A stretch of DNA of 64,000 nucleotides from Alnus glutinosa (GCF_958979055.1 NC_084889.1:5286761-5350760); one strand, 5' to 3'. Positions 12,953-27,096 are shown, counted from the first letter of the stretch. The notes: generated by a model not told the origin, from the sequence alone. Program-made: numbers and translations.

Positions 12953-14034
12953 TAGGGGTGTGCACGGGGCGGGGTGGGGCGAATTTTCACCCTTTTTGCC
13001 CCTGCCCTGCACCCCTAGGGGTTGATGATTTTTCACCCGCAAACTGCACAAAAATGGATGACTCCGTGTAGTGCGGGGTGATGCGGGGCGAGAGGTGCAA
13101 GTTGAGAGGGGCGGAGTGGGTTTTGGTGTGAAACCCTTCGAGCATCTTAGAATCTCAGCAACCAAACAGCAAACACAATATACATACGAAGAAATGAAAA
13201 ATAAAAATTGAAAAAGAAGCCACTAACACTAAGGTTTGAAAACAAGAAGGAAAGAATCTAACCAAGGGTTTGGATCTTGGACTTGAGCTAGTCCAGTTCG
13301 ATCTTCAACGCCGACGACAGCCACACCTATCAAGCTCTAAGCTCTCCATGGTCGCCGACTCGCCATTCCGCAAACCCTAGAAGGCTAGAAGAACTAGAAG
13401 AAGAAGAAAAAGAAGAAGAAGTGGAGGAGCGGGTGAGTACGAGAAAGACGAAGAGGAGTCTACTGTGTAGAGAGATCACAGCTGGAAGAAAAAGAAGATT
13501 CTAGATTAGGGGCAAAGTGTTGCGTTTTTACATTTCTAGGCTAAACGCACCGTATGAGTGATTTATCAAACAAAATGGACCGTTTTGAGAGCGACTAACA
13601 ACTGTAAAACACTTTGAAAAAAAAAAATACCATCTTCATCTTCCACGTGGCTTCTAGCATCTTCCAGCCTTCCCCCATTTACTATTTTACCCTTCAGGCC
13701 TTCATTTAACAATTCGTCTCTTTCTTTTCCTTCTTCTGCGTTGACTTCATCGCAACCCTAATCTCAGCCGCCATCTCAACGTATCTCAGCTGCCGTCCTC
13801 CTCCAGTCCTGCTCAGAGCCAAAGAATCCAAAGCTAGTAGTACTAACGAAGATGAAGAAAGGGTAACTCATTTCATTTGAAGTGAGGCATGAGTCGCGTG
13901 ACTCGTGAGGGACAGCCGAAGTACCCAGACATGGGAGTTCGGGTTTTTTATTTTTAATTGTTTTAGGTTGGTGCGGTGCAGGGCGGGGCGGTTCATGCGG
14001 GGTGGTGCGGTTTTGCACGGTTTTGCCACCCCTA
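12953..14034. mobile_element. Non-autonomous hAT element with 8-bp TSD
   Basis: The termini TAGGGGTGTGCACGG and ...TTTTGCCACCCCTA are short imperfect inverted repeats of the hAT type. They are bounded by an exact 8-bp duplication TACATTAA (12945-12952 and 14035-14042). The subterminal regions are rich in GCGGGGYGG words in both orientations. The interior holds a purine-rich GAAGAA tract (about 13383-13440) and no transposase. It is inserted only in unit 2. Confidence 0.8.
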
Positions 14035-14042
14035 TACATTAA

Positions 14043-14226
14043 TATTTTTTATACGAAAACTAAATTTTATTGAATTATTTATTTATCTAGTTTATTTCAT
14101 TTTTTAATATTTTTAATCATTTTTTGTTTAACTTCATTTTTTAATTTTGACCAACCAAAATCCTGAATTTTACTCACTACCCCTTCATTTTCCAAATATT
14201 ATAAGCTACTTTTTTTTTTTTTTTTT
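14043..14226. repeat. Unit upstream segment continued
   Basis: Homologous to about 4600-4650 upstream of copy 1 (CACTACCCCTTCATTTTCCA, then AAGCTACTTTTT). No gene is seen. Confidence 0.5.
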
Positions 14227-14621
14227 GGGTAATTACCTTTTCCTCCTATGAACTACCAAAAAATGCGTGATGCCCCCATGAACTACCAACTCGACCAGAA
14301 TAGAACATTCAACTACCAAAGATAACCATTTTCCCCTCTTCTGTCAGTCACACGCCGTTTTACCTTTATTTTCTTCCTCTTTTCCCCCTATAAACTACCA
14401 CCATCTTCCTCTTTTCCCCCCATGAACTACCATCATCTTCTAACATGCCCCCATATAAAACGGCACATGACCCATTGACCGTTTGTTTTAACTTCTTTGA
14501 CTGACGAAAGGGGGGAAAATGGTTGTCTTTGGTAGTTGAATGCTCTATTTTGGTCGAGTTGGTAGTTCATGGGGGCATTGCGCATTTTTTGGTAGTTCAT
14601 GAGGGAAAAAGGTAATTACTC
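14227..14621. mobile_element. Foldback MITE with ~110-bp inverted arms
   Basis: The left arm begins GGGTAATTACCTTTT and the right arm ends AAAAAGGTAATTACT. The arms repeat the word ATGAACTACCAA and its complement TTGGTAGTTCAT, and they extend to the CATTTTCCCC / GGGGAAAATGG boundary, about 110 bp each. The interior is non-coding and again carries AACTACCA words. At the same place unit 1 has only a T-rich stretch (about 4650-4705). Confidence 0.75.
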
Positions 14622-14968
14622 ATTTTTTTTTTTTGTCTTATTAGCTTCTAACCAAGATCATATGGTAAAATTTTAAAATTGAACTTTAGATCTAATTGGT
14701 AGTACAAAGTAGGCAATATTTATTTAATTTTGATGATAAACCAAATATTATATCATCTTAATCCTAATAATTGATAACAAAAGCTCTAAAATATAGACAT
14801 AAATTAGTTACAAATTGGTTTTTAACTAGTTTCTATAAACCAATCTTATAAAATGATGTGTCTCTTATCATGTAAAAATCACATTTTTTTAAAAAAATAA
14901 TATATACTTTTTAGTTGTATATTTTTTTAATTATATTAATAAAAAATATGTTCTTCTCACTTTGATTA
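14622..14968. repeat. ADH copy 2 distal upstream region
   Basis: Homologous to about 4700-5030 upstream of copy 1 (CATATGGTAAAATTTTAAAATT, AGATCTAATTGGTAGTACAA). No gene is seen. Confidence 0.6.
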
Positions 14969-14985
14969 GAAATACATAACAAAGA

Positions 14986-16125
14986 TAGTTTTTCTCTCTG
15001 GGTCTGGATAGACTCAAAGGAGAAGGATCGTCTCCTTGTCCATCTAGGGCTGGGGAGTTTTTTGGTCTGTAAATACATTTGTGCTCTATCCCACCTCCTT
15101 TGGTGGTTTTCTTTGGTAGCTTGTGCTTTTTGTCTCCTCCACAGATCACTCCGGCCATACCCAATCGTGTCTTTAGTGTTTCTGGTTTTTTCACCCCAAG
15201 CCGACTTCTTTGAAGCTGGATCTACGCTACAACGCTGGTTTTTGGATGACACACGCTCCTCAGTGGAGTTCATAGTCGCCTGCCGTTTCAGCTACCACTG
15301 GTTGCATCCTCTTTTGACACCCTCCCCCCAACGTGTGGCCTGCATGCACCAGTATGTGATTCTCACTGGCCAGCGTGTGTGGCTTACTCTTCTCATTCCA
15401 GGTCGTGTCTGGTGGTGTTTCGGTGGTCCGCGATGTCTTACGGTTGTAGGGAGGTTCCTGGTGCTGGCGGTTGGTTTACACGCGCCGTCATCAGCGACTC
15501 AATCCCTCCCCTCTCCGCCGGTTTCTGTGTCAGTTTAATTTAGTTTTTTTTTTTTTTGTGTTGGTTTTTTGTGTTTTTTAGGTTAACCTTTGCAGTCTGC
15601 TTGTTAGATTTTTAGATCTTTTATAAACTTTATGGCTTTTTAGCTTAGATTTGCCCTCTCTTAATTTTTTAGTGAGCTTAGATGTTGAGAGGTTTTAATG
15701 TTGTCCATGTACAGCCCTGTTTAGTAATCCCTCACCTCAAGAATGAGCGATTTTTTTTTTTAGTGGTTGTAAAAAGTGATTGATGTAATATAAAGTAGAA
15801 AAAATTTATATGGAAAAGTGAGAAAAAATTTGTATTGTAACGAATTTTTTTTTTATTTAAATAGTAATAAAAAATTATAAATGTGATATAAAAAGTTAAA
15901 AACATTTTGAAGTTGATGTTTTTTTAGAGAAAAGTCAAAATAAGGGAAGGGAGAGGATTGCCAAACGGGGCAGTAATTTCTATTTTTTTTGGGCAGCTGA
16001 TCCCAAGTCAAGAGTTAGTTCTGACTTTATTTTTAGGGGGTTTTTGTAACCCTAATCACAGTAATTGACCCTTTGGATTTTTTAACGAAGATATGATTCT
16101 TTGTGAAAAAAAAAAAAAAGGGAAA
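14986..16125 (+). mobile_element. LINE-like retroposon, non-autonomous, 17-bp TSD
   Basis: The insert is bounded by an exact duplication GAAATACATAACAAAGA (14969-14985 and 16126-16142). It ends in an A-rich tail (about 16106-16125) after TTTGTGA, so it was made by target-primed reverse transcription. The sequence before the tail resembles 3' ends of plant L1 elements, but there is no reverse transcriptase. An open frame of 158 codons (15062-15538) has no recognisable domain. A GTTTGG-family MITE is nested at 15715-15970. It could be an internally deleted LINE or a retroposed transcript. Confidence 0.65.
15715..15970. mobile_element. MITE, GTTTGG-terminal family, copy c (nested)
   Basis: Ends CCCTGTTTAGTAAT and ATTGCCAAACGGGG are inverted. 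The core AATAGTAATAAAAAATTATA followed by a GTGATATAAAA motif matches copies a, b and d. It lies inside the retroposon at 14986-16125, so it inserted later or was carried with it. Confidence 0.6.
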
Positions 16126-16220
16126 GAAATACATAACAAAGAGACAATTGACTATTTGACTCTGAAACGAAATCAAGGAGTTTGAAACCAAAGTCGCCAC
16201 TTGGCCTGGAAGCCGGAGGT

Positions 16221-16245
16221 GCCCCTGACAACCCCCACTGGTTTT
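16221..16245 (+). promoter_or_regulatory. Degenerate anaerobic-response-like module, ADH copy 2
   Basis: GCCCC (16221-16225) and TGGTTTT (16239-16245) are present. The left half of the palindrome reads GACAACCCCC instead of GAAAACCACC, so one AAACC half-site is lost. An extra AAACC occurs just downstream (GGGAAAACCCT). Confidence 0.6.
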
Positions 16246-16332
16246 GAATGGGAAAACCCTCAACATGGAATTAATTATGCTTGTTCATCAAGTTGAAATT
16301 CTTGGCGATTACCTCTCCTCCTCTCACTGACA

Positions 16333-16342
16333 CTATATATAA
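16333..16342 (+). promoter_or_regulatory. TATA box, ADH copy 2
   Basis: TATATATAAATATA in the context GACACTATATATAAATAT, about 105 bp before the start codon. Confidence 0.75.
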
Positions 16343-16445
16343 ATATACCCCCACAGAGAGAGACACAGGCACAGACAGAGACACAGACACGCATCTTTCA
16401 CAATCAAAACAAAGAGACAGATCGTCATCATCGTCTGAGATAGCC

Positions 16446-19127
<2,682 letters not shown>

Positions 19128-19452
19128 AACACTAGGGAGATTGTGCAGTGATGGGAACTTTTAATAAACGATTTTGTGCGGGTTATTTATGTATAAATTA
19201 AATTTCACATGTTTCCCTTTGCCTTTTTCAATAATGTTTTCCAGTTGGTCTCTTATGGGAATCGTCATGTTTTCTTTTGTGATTATGAAGCTTGTTTCTG
19301 CAAATGTATCCACAAGGCATCTCCTTTCCCCTTTATTCCTTATTCTTTCCGTACTCTTCCTAATCCTTGCATAAAAGGGCCTTAAGCAGTAGACAATGGA
19401 CAAAAGTTTCCTATGCAATGAGGCGGCAATGGTGCTTGTTTGCACAATGGCA
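19128..19452 (+). other. ADH copy 2 3' UTR and flank
   Basis: Contains AATAAA (19163-19168) and 3' flank shared with the other copies, then runs into fragment A copy 3 about 320 bp after the stop codon. No other gene is seen. Confidence 0.6.
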
Positions 19453-19782
19453 GGTAATTAAAGGAAAAGGAGAGTAGCTCCGCAAAGTATCCCAAAACAC
19501 CTGTTTTTTTATGACTATTATAGTCCTCTCTTCCCAAGAAGATTTTGTTTTATTTTTTTTCTTCATTTATTTATTTTTTCTATTTTTACAAAAACCGTGC
19601 GTTGTCGTCTTAGGTGCAGGCAGCTATGGATTCACTTTCTGTAAGGCATATAATATCTGCAACTGCAACCCATCAAGGTTCGCCAAGGAGAAGAGATCAA
19701 GCAAGCCCAATTCAAAGAAAAGGGATTCACACCCAAACCGGGCGATTATGCTTCCCCGTTCTCTCCAAAAAGTCTGATTTCC

Positions 19783-19839
<57 letters not shown>

Positions 19840-20545
19840 TCCGTTTGTTTTGGTGTAAAATGATTTCTGGAAAATGATTTCGGTATTTTATAGTGTTTGA
19901 CAGGAGCGAAAATAATGATCAACGAAAATCATTTTCAGTTTGACCATAAAATCTTATTTAATTTTTGGAAAACGATTTACGGCTTTAAGAACCGTAAATC
20001 GTTTTTCGAAATTTAACTCTTCATCCTTACACACACGTTTGATATCTGATTGCCGAAATCTGGCAATGGTCGGTCGTCGGAATCTAGGCGGCACCGGAAT
20101 CCGGCCGGATCTAGATGGCTCTGGGCACGGATCCGGCCGGTTTGGGCCAAAATGGCCGGAATCTGGAGGAGTCCAACCGGAATTTGACAATTTTGGTCGG
20201 ATTCGGCCAAACATGCTCGCCGGAATCTGGCAATGGTGACCGGACGTTGCCGGATTCCGATGACGGTTGCATTTTCACATTTTGTAATTTTTTCGTACGA
20301 ACCAAACGCCGAAAATTATTTTCGAGAAAATAGTTTTTTTTTAAAATAATTTCGTTGAAAATATTTTACGACAGAAATCATTTTTCGTCGAAACAAACGG
20401 AGCGTTATACTAACTTTGTTTTCCATGGAAAATAAGAAACTCACTGCCTTCTTCCAAGTCCAACCAAGCCCATGAGATTTCTTAATCTCCTTGTCGAATG
20501 GCCTGTTCCTCCCCGGTCCGATCATAGCACCAGCTAGCCATGAAA
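19453..20545 (+). pseudogene. Fragment A copy 3, split by a MITE
   Basis: The exon-like reading starts at 19626 (MDSLSVRHIISATATHQG) and runs to the donor-like site, where a TA microsatellite (19785-19837) and an inserted element (19838-20403) separate it from its 3' part (20404-20545). Substitutions relative to other copies include Glu2 to Asp and Ala5 to Ser. The downstream portion also has small deletions. Confidence 0.5.
19838..20403. mobile_element. MITE-like DNA element with CTCCGTTTGTTT termini
   Basis: Inverted ends: GCTCCGTTTGTTTTGGTGTA and its approximate complement ending at AAACAAACGGAGC. Subterminal AAAATGATTTCTGG / CAGAAATCATTTTTCG words are also inverted. An internal palindrome lies at about 19968-20008 (ACGATTTACGG ... 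CCGTAAATCGT). The interior is rich in CCGGAATC and GGCCGG words and has no transposase. It is specific to unit 3. Confidence 0.7.
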
Positions 20546-20947
20546 GTGTCGGTCTTCATAATTGGTTATGATTAAATAATTGAATTTATTTATTGATTTT
20601 AATCGGCTTAAAATTTTAAAATAAACGATGATTTAATATTTTATTTTTTTGTGTTTGTTTGTTGGGGCTGATCAAATAAAAAATAAATAAAATCAACTGT
20701 CTATGTGAGGAACCAAATTTTTTTTTTTTTTTTTTTATTATAAATTTTTAAAGGCTTTAGTTGCATGAACCAAAAGTTTATTCGCACCTAATTCGCTAAA
20801 GGTTATTTTGATTAGTCGAGATATTAATTTGAGTGAAAATTTATTTACAATGAGAAATAGACAAAATAAATAAATAAAAAAATTATTGACAAATAGTAAA
20901 AATAAATAATTCAAATATTAAATAAAATGTAGATACTTTAAAAAAAT
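20546..20947. repeat. Unit spacer B, copy 3, first part
   Basis: Homologous to about 1840-2130. It ends with the 67-bp segment 20881-20947 that is duplicated exactly at 21499-21565. Confidence 0.65.
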
Positions 20948-21498
20948 GTAAGGGTTAAATACCCCAGAGGTATCTGAGTTTTACATGTTTTTAAATTTAG
21001 TACTTAAGTTTCATTTTGTATCACAGGTAATACCTGAATTTGGAAGAAAAAAACCCTAGGTAGTACCTGTCAGATCTCTCGTCCAAATTTCAACTTCTCA
21101 CCACGTGTCAACCGCTGAGGTTGACACGTGGCACAAAAAAAAATTAAAAAATTAAAAAAAAAAACTAAAAAAAAAAACTAAAAAATGAAAAAAAAGAAAA
21201 AAAAGAAAAAAAAAAGAGGGGTGGCTGAGCCACCCCCTTGGCCGGTCTGGCTGGTCTGGGGTGGCCGAACCACCCCTCAGTTGAAAAAAAATAAATAAAT
21301 AAAAAAAATTTGAAGGGTTTTGGCCCTAGGGAGTGGCTCGGCCACGGGGGTGGTTCGGCCACCCCCAGTCCAGCCGGTCTGGGGGTGGCCGAACCACCCC
21401 CATGGACCTAGGGGGTGGTTCGGCCACCCCCTAGGGCCAAAACCCTTCAAAAAATTTTTTTTTTTTGAAGGGTTTTTACTATTTGTCAATAAAAAAAA
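20948..21498. mobile_element. Insertion with nested foldbacks, flanked by a 67-bp direct repeat
   Basis: This 551-bp insert is absent from units 1 and 2. It contains a 12-bp perfect palindrome (arms 21101-21112 and 21120-21131, CCACGTGTCAAC), a GC-rich core of GGGTGGTTCGGCCACCCC words, and a 19-bp perfect inverted repeat (21312-21330 with 21430-21448). The last ~26 bp contains an inverted copy of the first 20 bp of the flanking duplication (arms 21473-21492 and 21501-21520). Open frames here are compositional. The mechanism is unclear. Confidence 0.6.
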
Positions 21499-21793
21499 AA
21501 TTATTGACAAATAGTAAAAATAAATAATTCAAATATTAAATAAAATGTAGATACTTTAAAAAAATATAACTTATTAACTTTGAAATTAAAATAGCAAAGA
21601 AATGCGACGAATGTAAAGTGATTGTTATTAAATTGTTCAAAGCCAATTGTTCTTTACTTGCTACATAACTATCTATTATAGCCTAAATTATACTCTCTTT
21701 ATAAAATTAAAAAAAATACAAAAATATAAACTAAAGTGATTGTACCTTTATATCTATATTGTTTATTTTAATCGAGCTGTACTTTATACATGT

Positions 21794-21860
<67 letters not shown>

Positions 21861-22265
21861 AAGAAGAAGAAGATGAAGAAGAAATCGACTCTTTTTTCTT
21901 TTTCTTTTTCTTTTTTTTTTTTTTTTAATATATTAATTGTTATAATTTGTGAAACTTGAACAAAGAGGCACTCTAAGCATTATAGATGGTTTTTATATTA
22001 ATTCTTACTCCCGGTAGAACTCTTCAGAATATACTAGTTGCTTACACCCAAACCACTCATCAGGGCATCAACATTATATAAAAGGAAGACCAAAGTGGTT
22101 GAGGGTGAGCAACTAGTATATTCAAGAGAGTTCTACTAGTTGTTCAACCTTATCCACTCATCAACCTCGAAATTTTCCTTTCAATATTATAGATTTTCAA
22201 ATTTAGGATAGACAGGACTCACAAAGAAAGGAAGACGATATAATACGATGAGTTTGAACTTTAGA
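21499..22265. repeat. Unit spacer B, copy 3, second part
   Basis: Begins with the second copy of the 67-bp duplicated segment and continues as in units 1 and 2, with a (TA)n tract at about 21798-21857 followed by a GAA tract. No gene is seen. Confidence 0.65.
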
Positions 22266-22346
22266 TTTTGTTTGGTTTGCGGAACGAGTATTCCATTGAA
22301 AAAAAATAATAGTTATTACTAAGAATGGAGGAGTGTGGAATGAAAT
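22266..22346. mobile_element. GC-rich MITE-like block, copy 3, left part
   Basis: Starts TTTTGTTTGGTTTGCGGAAC and is interrupted at 22346/40708 by the outer LTR element. The target duplication is GAAAT (22342-22346) and AGAAT (40708-40712), each one change from the GGAAT seen at the uninterrupted site near 3040. Confidence 0.6.
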
Positions 22347-22589
22347 CGTTGGTACAGTTTCCGGTATGGTGATGTGTCACCTTGTGATTTGTCTTCTCCC
22401 TTGGTATCTTCGCATTTCTTTGTATCTGCAAAATAGCAAACAACTAGTCGGGGGTGCCGACTACACTCACTCCGATGCCTAAGTCAGTTCAAATTATTTA
22501 TTTTCTGGAGAGTATCAATAATCTCAAAGCTTAGAGAATGCGTGTGTAAAAAATACCTGATGTAGTAGTCTTATTTATAGGCTCACAGT
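22347..22589 (-). repeat. Outer element LTR, first piece
   Basis: Aligns with 40126-40368. It starts CGTTGG where the other LTR has TGTTGG. It is broken by the inner element at 22589 (duplication ACAGT at 22585-22589). Confidence 0.85.
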
Positions 22590-25500
22590 TGTAACGACCC
22601 GCTTTTTACAAAAAAGCGTAAGTAATTATATCTGGATAATTACGTATCGTTAACCATTCAGAGTTGATAAAATCTAGCAGCGGAAAAATACGAATATCTT
22701 TTTTTTTTTTAAACATCACCGATAGGGACAACTCCCTTGCGATATATTCAGAGCTTTAACTGACATCTTCTAGAAAATACATTAAAAATCTTTACACTAT
22801 TTACAATGAAACATGTGTCACATATGACACTAAAGCCTGCATGGAACTTATTAATTACAAGTAAATGTCTAGACATATTACAAGCAAATAGTACAAACAT
22901 CTATGAGTACAAAGTACTAAAATCCTAACTACACAGCTATAAATCTCTTAAGCTAGCAGTTAATCCATTCCATAATCTTCAGTACCTGCGCAAACATCTA
23001 TGAGAAGGTGGTTACCGCCACAATCCCATAGTTCCATGAGTGAGCTAACTGTCTTTCAACAACATCATGATTTATGCGTTATTTTAAGGAACAGATATGA
23101 CATAATGATGAGGTGATAGTTTTTCATGCAAAGTTTAACAGTTTATATAGTGATTACACTCCTCTCTTGTAAGGGCACGTCCCCCCGTTTAATCGTGTTT
23201 CTCGAGGCCGTCCCCTCTACATTACATTTTAATTAACTTGTTTTCGCACTATCGGAGACCTCCCTCCTCTAGTACTTTGAAAGCCGTCCCAATCAATATG
23301 ATTATTATTGTTTCCGGTTCAACTCTATCATGAACCTTTGGGAGACGTCGCGCCCAATATTAATAGGTTGATTATTAACAGTATGCAATAATCAGTCACA
23401 CGCATCCAATTAAAATAAAACATAAACACAACATTACTGAAATCCAGTGCTACCCTCAGTAAGTATAAAAATACTTACAGTCCTTTTTGTGCTGTCTCAA
23501 TTCATCATCTGCATCAAACACATATACATGTGCATACAAGGTCAATATCATTACTTTCTAGAAACTCATGCCTCAACATGAATTCTATTTTTATACATAG
23601 ACACATACATAGAAGCGATCATCTATTAATTGGAAAATCACTTACATTTATGAACACTCAACATGGTTAAAACTTAATATTTACTTAATCAATTAGCAAA
23701 TCAATACTTTGGAATAACATCTAATCTAGGTCTCAAGTAATCACTCGAGTACAAATCTAAAATTCTTAATATCATTCTCTATAGCATAGAGAAATCAACC
23801 AACAAGAAACCTATGTATTTTTCTAACAAAACCTAATCACTTTTAGGGAACATCAATCCAATTACCAAACCAATTAACAAAACATATTAACAATTATTTC
23901 AACCAATATATTTGAGAAATCATAATAATACAGCATGCTCAATTTCCATAATACTCAACTTCTAAAACAATGCATTACATGATTAAACTCATGAAATCGT
24001 TCTTTAATTCTAGAGTTTTATAATTAATCAAGCCCTTAGTTTAAACAACATCACTCATTAATTATCAATAATCAAACATAATCAATACTTTAGAGTATAT
24101 ATATATTTTTCAAAATATAATATACATAAATAAGTTATAATTAGAATATTCAATTCTATAATTGTTAAAGTTATATTCTAATATACTAGTTACTTGATTT
24201 TATGAAAATATATACTTTTAGGCTAATTAAAAACTTAGAAACTCACATTAAGGATTTCCACTCGAAAATCCAGCGAAACGGTGAGTTTGGTCGCCGGGGA
24301 AAATAGCCGGAAAGTGGCCGGAAAGTCGCCGGAAAAGTGGCCGGAAAGTTGCCGGAAAAGTCGCCGGAAAAGTCGCCGGAGAAACTGCCGGCGGCGGGTC
24401 AACGGCGGGTCGGATCACTGAATTCGGGTCATGGGCTTGAGTTTGGGTTTCTGCTGGGCTCATTGCTGGGCTATGGGGCTGGACCACAACTGGGCCTAAT
24501 GGGTTGGAGATTTGGGTCCAGAATACTCATCCATCATTGCTTAAGTCCAAATCACAACACTCACATAATTTCAGTCCAAACCTACAAGTAGGAGACACAG
24601 CCGACACAAAATCTCATACATACTCACCTTCACTCAGCCGAAGTCTTCTCAGAAAATCCATCACAGTGATGGAAGTTCTCAACAAAATTGCCGGATTCTG
24701 CTCATTGTTTGGAGGATGCGGTTAGGATCGGTTGTATGGGCTGCTTTGGTTCTGGCCGAATGTCCACAGTTTCCAGTCTGCTACAATCGGCTGGGTCACG
24801 GTTGTTGCCGGAATCGTCTCACCGGCCACCGGGTTCATCTCTGTTTGGATCCGCCGGAAATCGTACCATAAGTCGTGGGTGTCAACCCAGAAGAGTCAGG
24901 TCACGGCTTCGTCGGGTTTTGCTCGGCCTGCTACGGTTTTGGGCTTCGGGTTGGGCCGGGATCGAGACTGTCCGAGCAACAATCCTGCTGGAGCATGGGT
25001 CGCGGTTATGGACTCGGGTCTCCAGTTTATGGGTTGCCGGCTTCGGGTCAGCTGGGTTGTGGGTAAATGGCAGAACCGATTCTCCCAGTTTTTCCACCTC
25101 TCGGACTCATCTCTTCTCTCAAGCCATACCATTTCTGCCTCTCTCTTAATCAATTTCCTTCTCTGAGTCTCTGTTAGCTTTGTTCTTCTGTGTTCGTGGA
25201 GTAGAGGAAGAGGGAATATAAGGAAGAAAGAAGAAGATTATAATAATGTAAAGAAAGAAAGTGATGAAGAAAGAGAGAATAAAATAACTAAAAGAAAAAC
25301 AAAATGATGATGGAAGAGAAAACTTATTAAAATTAGAGTGGAAAAGTAAGTGGGAGATTGGAATAACATGCGGCTTCTGAATTCATTTTAAAATGCTAAT
25401 GGAAGAGGATTTTCATTATCACTTGGATTAAAAATAAGGGCATGCGAGAGTGATGAGTGTAGGAGTTAGCTGATGAAGCGTGAGGGTAATGAGTGGAGGG

Positions 25501-26014
25501 AGCTGGAGAACGAATGGCTGTAATAAGTGCCTGAGCTGGAGAGTTTAATAAAAATGGTGGAGGTCGGCTGATTTTAAAACAGATAAGTGGTTGATTAATT
25601 TAAAGCAATAAATTATATATCGAATCTCCTGCAGATCAAGTTAATATGCAGGTATTTTTACACTAGGTTTTTATCAATTTAATAAATCACTAGAGTAACA
25701 TTTTAAACCCGTTTTGAGTTTAGTTCGTTTCATAAATGAAAACATTTTATTACGAGGTTTAATAGACATAGTATTTATTATACTAAATAATAAAGTGTCA
25801 AAATAATATTTTGCACAACTATAAAATAAAGATAATTAATCTAATGATTAATCATTTGTCTATTTTAACTCAGTAATATTCGGTTATAAATAATTACCAG
25901 TTTTATTATAATACAGTTCATTAAATCAATTGCAAATATTATAAAAAGATAGAAAATAATTATTTTCCATCTTTACTCAAAATATTAATATGTTTTAAAA
26001 TCTGGGGCGTTACA
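22590..26014 (-). repeat. Inner element LTR (3' LTR in element orientation)
   Basis: 3425 bp, unusually long. A GC-rich island (about 24280-25170) is full of GCCGGAAA repeats and of overlapping open frames duplicated in the other LTR; none shows a domain. It has 35 bp more than the other LTR in the GCCGGAAAAGT repeat around 24316-24380. Confidence 0.9.
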
Positions 26015-26028
26015 TCCTTCCCCCCCTT
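26015..26028 (-). other. Polypurine tract of inner element
   Basis: Complement reads AAGGGGGGGAAGGA, directly abutting the LTR start TGTAACG. It fixes the element orientation as minus. Confidence 0.8.
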
Positions 26029-27096
26029 AAAAGAATTTCGTCCTCGAAATTCGTAAACTATGATTCGCATGGAAATATTTAGATTCCTAAATTTTTAAGT
26101 CTAGTGATGCAGATTTTATAAGAAGCATCTAATTATAAACAAGCAAAACAAACACTCAACACTGTATGACAAATTAAGCTGAAGTGTAAGTTGTAGAAAA
26201 GGAAAAATTTATTTCTCGTTATCGGAAAATTTCTTGTACAACAAATTTCTTTTGTGATGATGTCTTCTGATAATCTTGGTGGAAAGCTTGCTAAACGGAA
26301 ACATGGAATCCAAGAAGGAAAGGAAGTCAAGGCAAGCAATCCAGAAAGGATACGAGTGCGGTACTCATATCGTAGTGCTCTCTCTCTTCTATCATAGATC
26401 GCCATCACCGGATTGAGAGTAGATGCTAGAAAATTTTATGGTGATGCGCAGGAAGAGAAAGATACTTCATCTCAGAAGCGTGATCAAGGATAATCTTGCT
26501 TCTGGATGATATGATCAAAAATAATCTTGCTTCGTGGTTTGTGAATCTGATTGTGATGCTGCATTCTCTAACTTTAGGCTTGGAAATTGGGTTATGGAAC
26601 TACATCTTCTTTCGTAGAAGGCGATGATAAGTTCAGACTAGAAGGAAAATTTGGCTCTCAAAGTGTGAAGGGTTGAGAGCTCAAGGTGTACTTTGCATGA
26701 GGGAAGACGAGTGTATTTATAGAGAAGATTTGAGAGGCAACGGTGCAAGTGGTGCCGACAGCGTATCGTGATACGCTCTCTCCTTTTTCTCGGAATGCTC
26801 ATCCAGCTCTGCACGGTGCGAAAAGTGCGGCGAGAAATCCGGAAAAGCTATTAGGTGAATTCGAAATTCGAGAAGGTGAAAAGGGTGAAAGCCGAAAAGA
26901 AAAGCACTCGTGATTCGAGGGCTGTCTACAAGTGGTAGAGGCGGCTGCGCCCAGAATGACGTTGATTAGACTGCGTCTCGTCCACTGATTAAGTTCTCAT
27001 TCCTTCCCTTCAGATCTTTCGAATAACAGCTTCATTTCTATCTTCTCTCCTTCAGATCCTTTGAGGAGTATCATCATTTCCTTAGTTTTTCCAAAA
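26029..27096. other. Inner element interior, proximal to polypurine tract
   Basis: No gag or pol is seen on either strand. A good plant TATA box, CTATAAATA, is on the minus strand at 26714-26722, pointing away from the antisense ORF. The minus-strand frame 26133-26408 is short and unrecognised. Confidence 0.5.

Noticed and set aside
13776..14039. 87-codon minus-strand frame
   Set aside because: It lies inside the hAT element and spans its terminus; it has no domain.
21759..21959. Tyr/Ile-rich frame
   Set aside because: Translation of a TA microsatellite and flanking GAA/CTT tracts.
24688..25166. Overlapping 144-153-codon frames in the inner LTR (repeated at 31625-32103)
   Set aside because: They lie in a GC-rich low-complexity island with frames on both strands and no domain; their duplication only reflects the LTRs.
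26133..26408. 91-codon minus-strand frame in the inner element as possible gag remnant
   Set aside because: No gag motif, zinc knuckle or similarity pattern could be seen.
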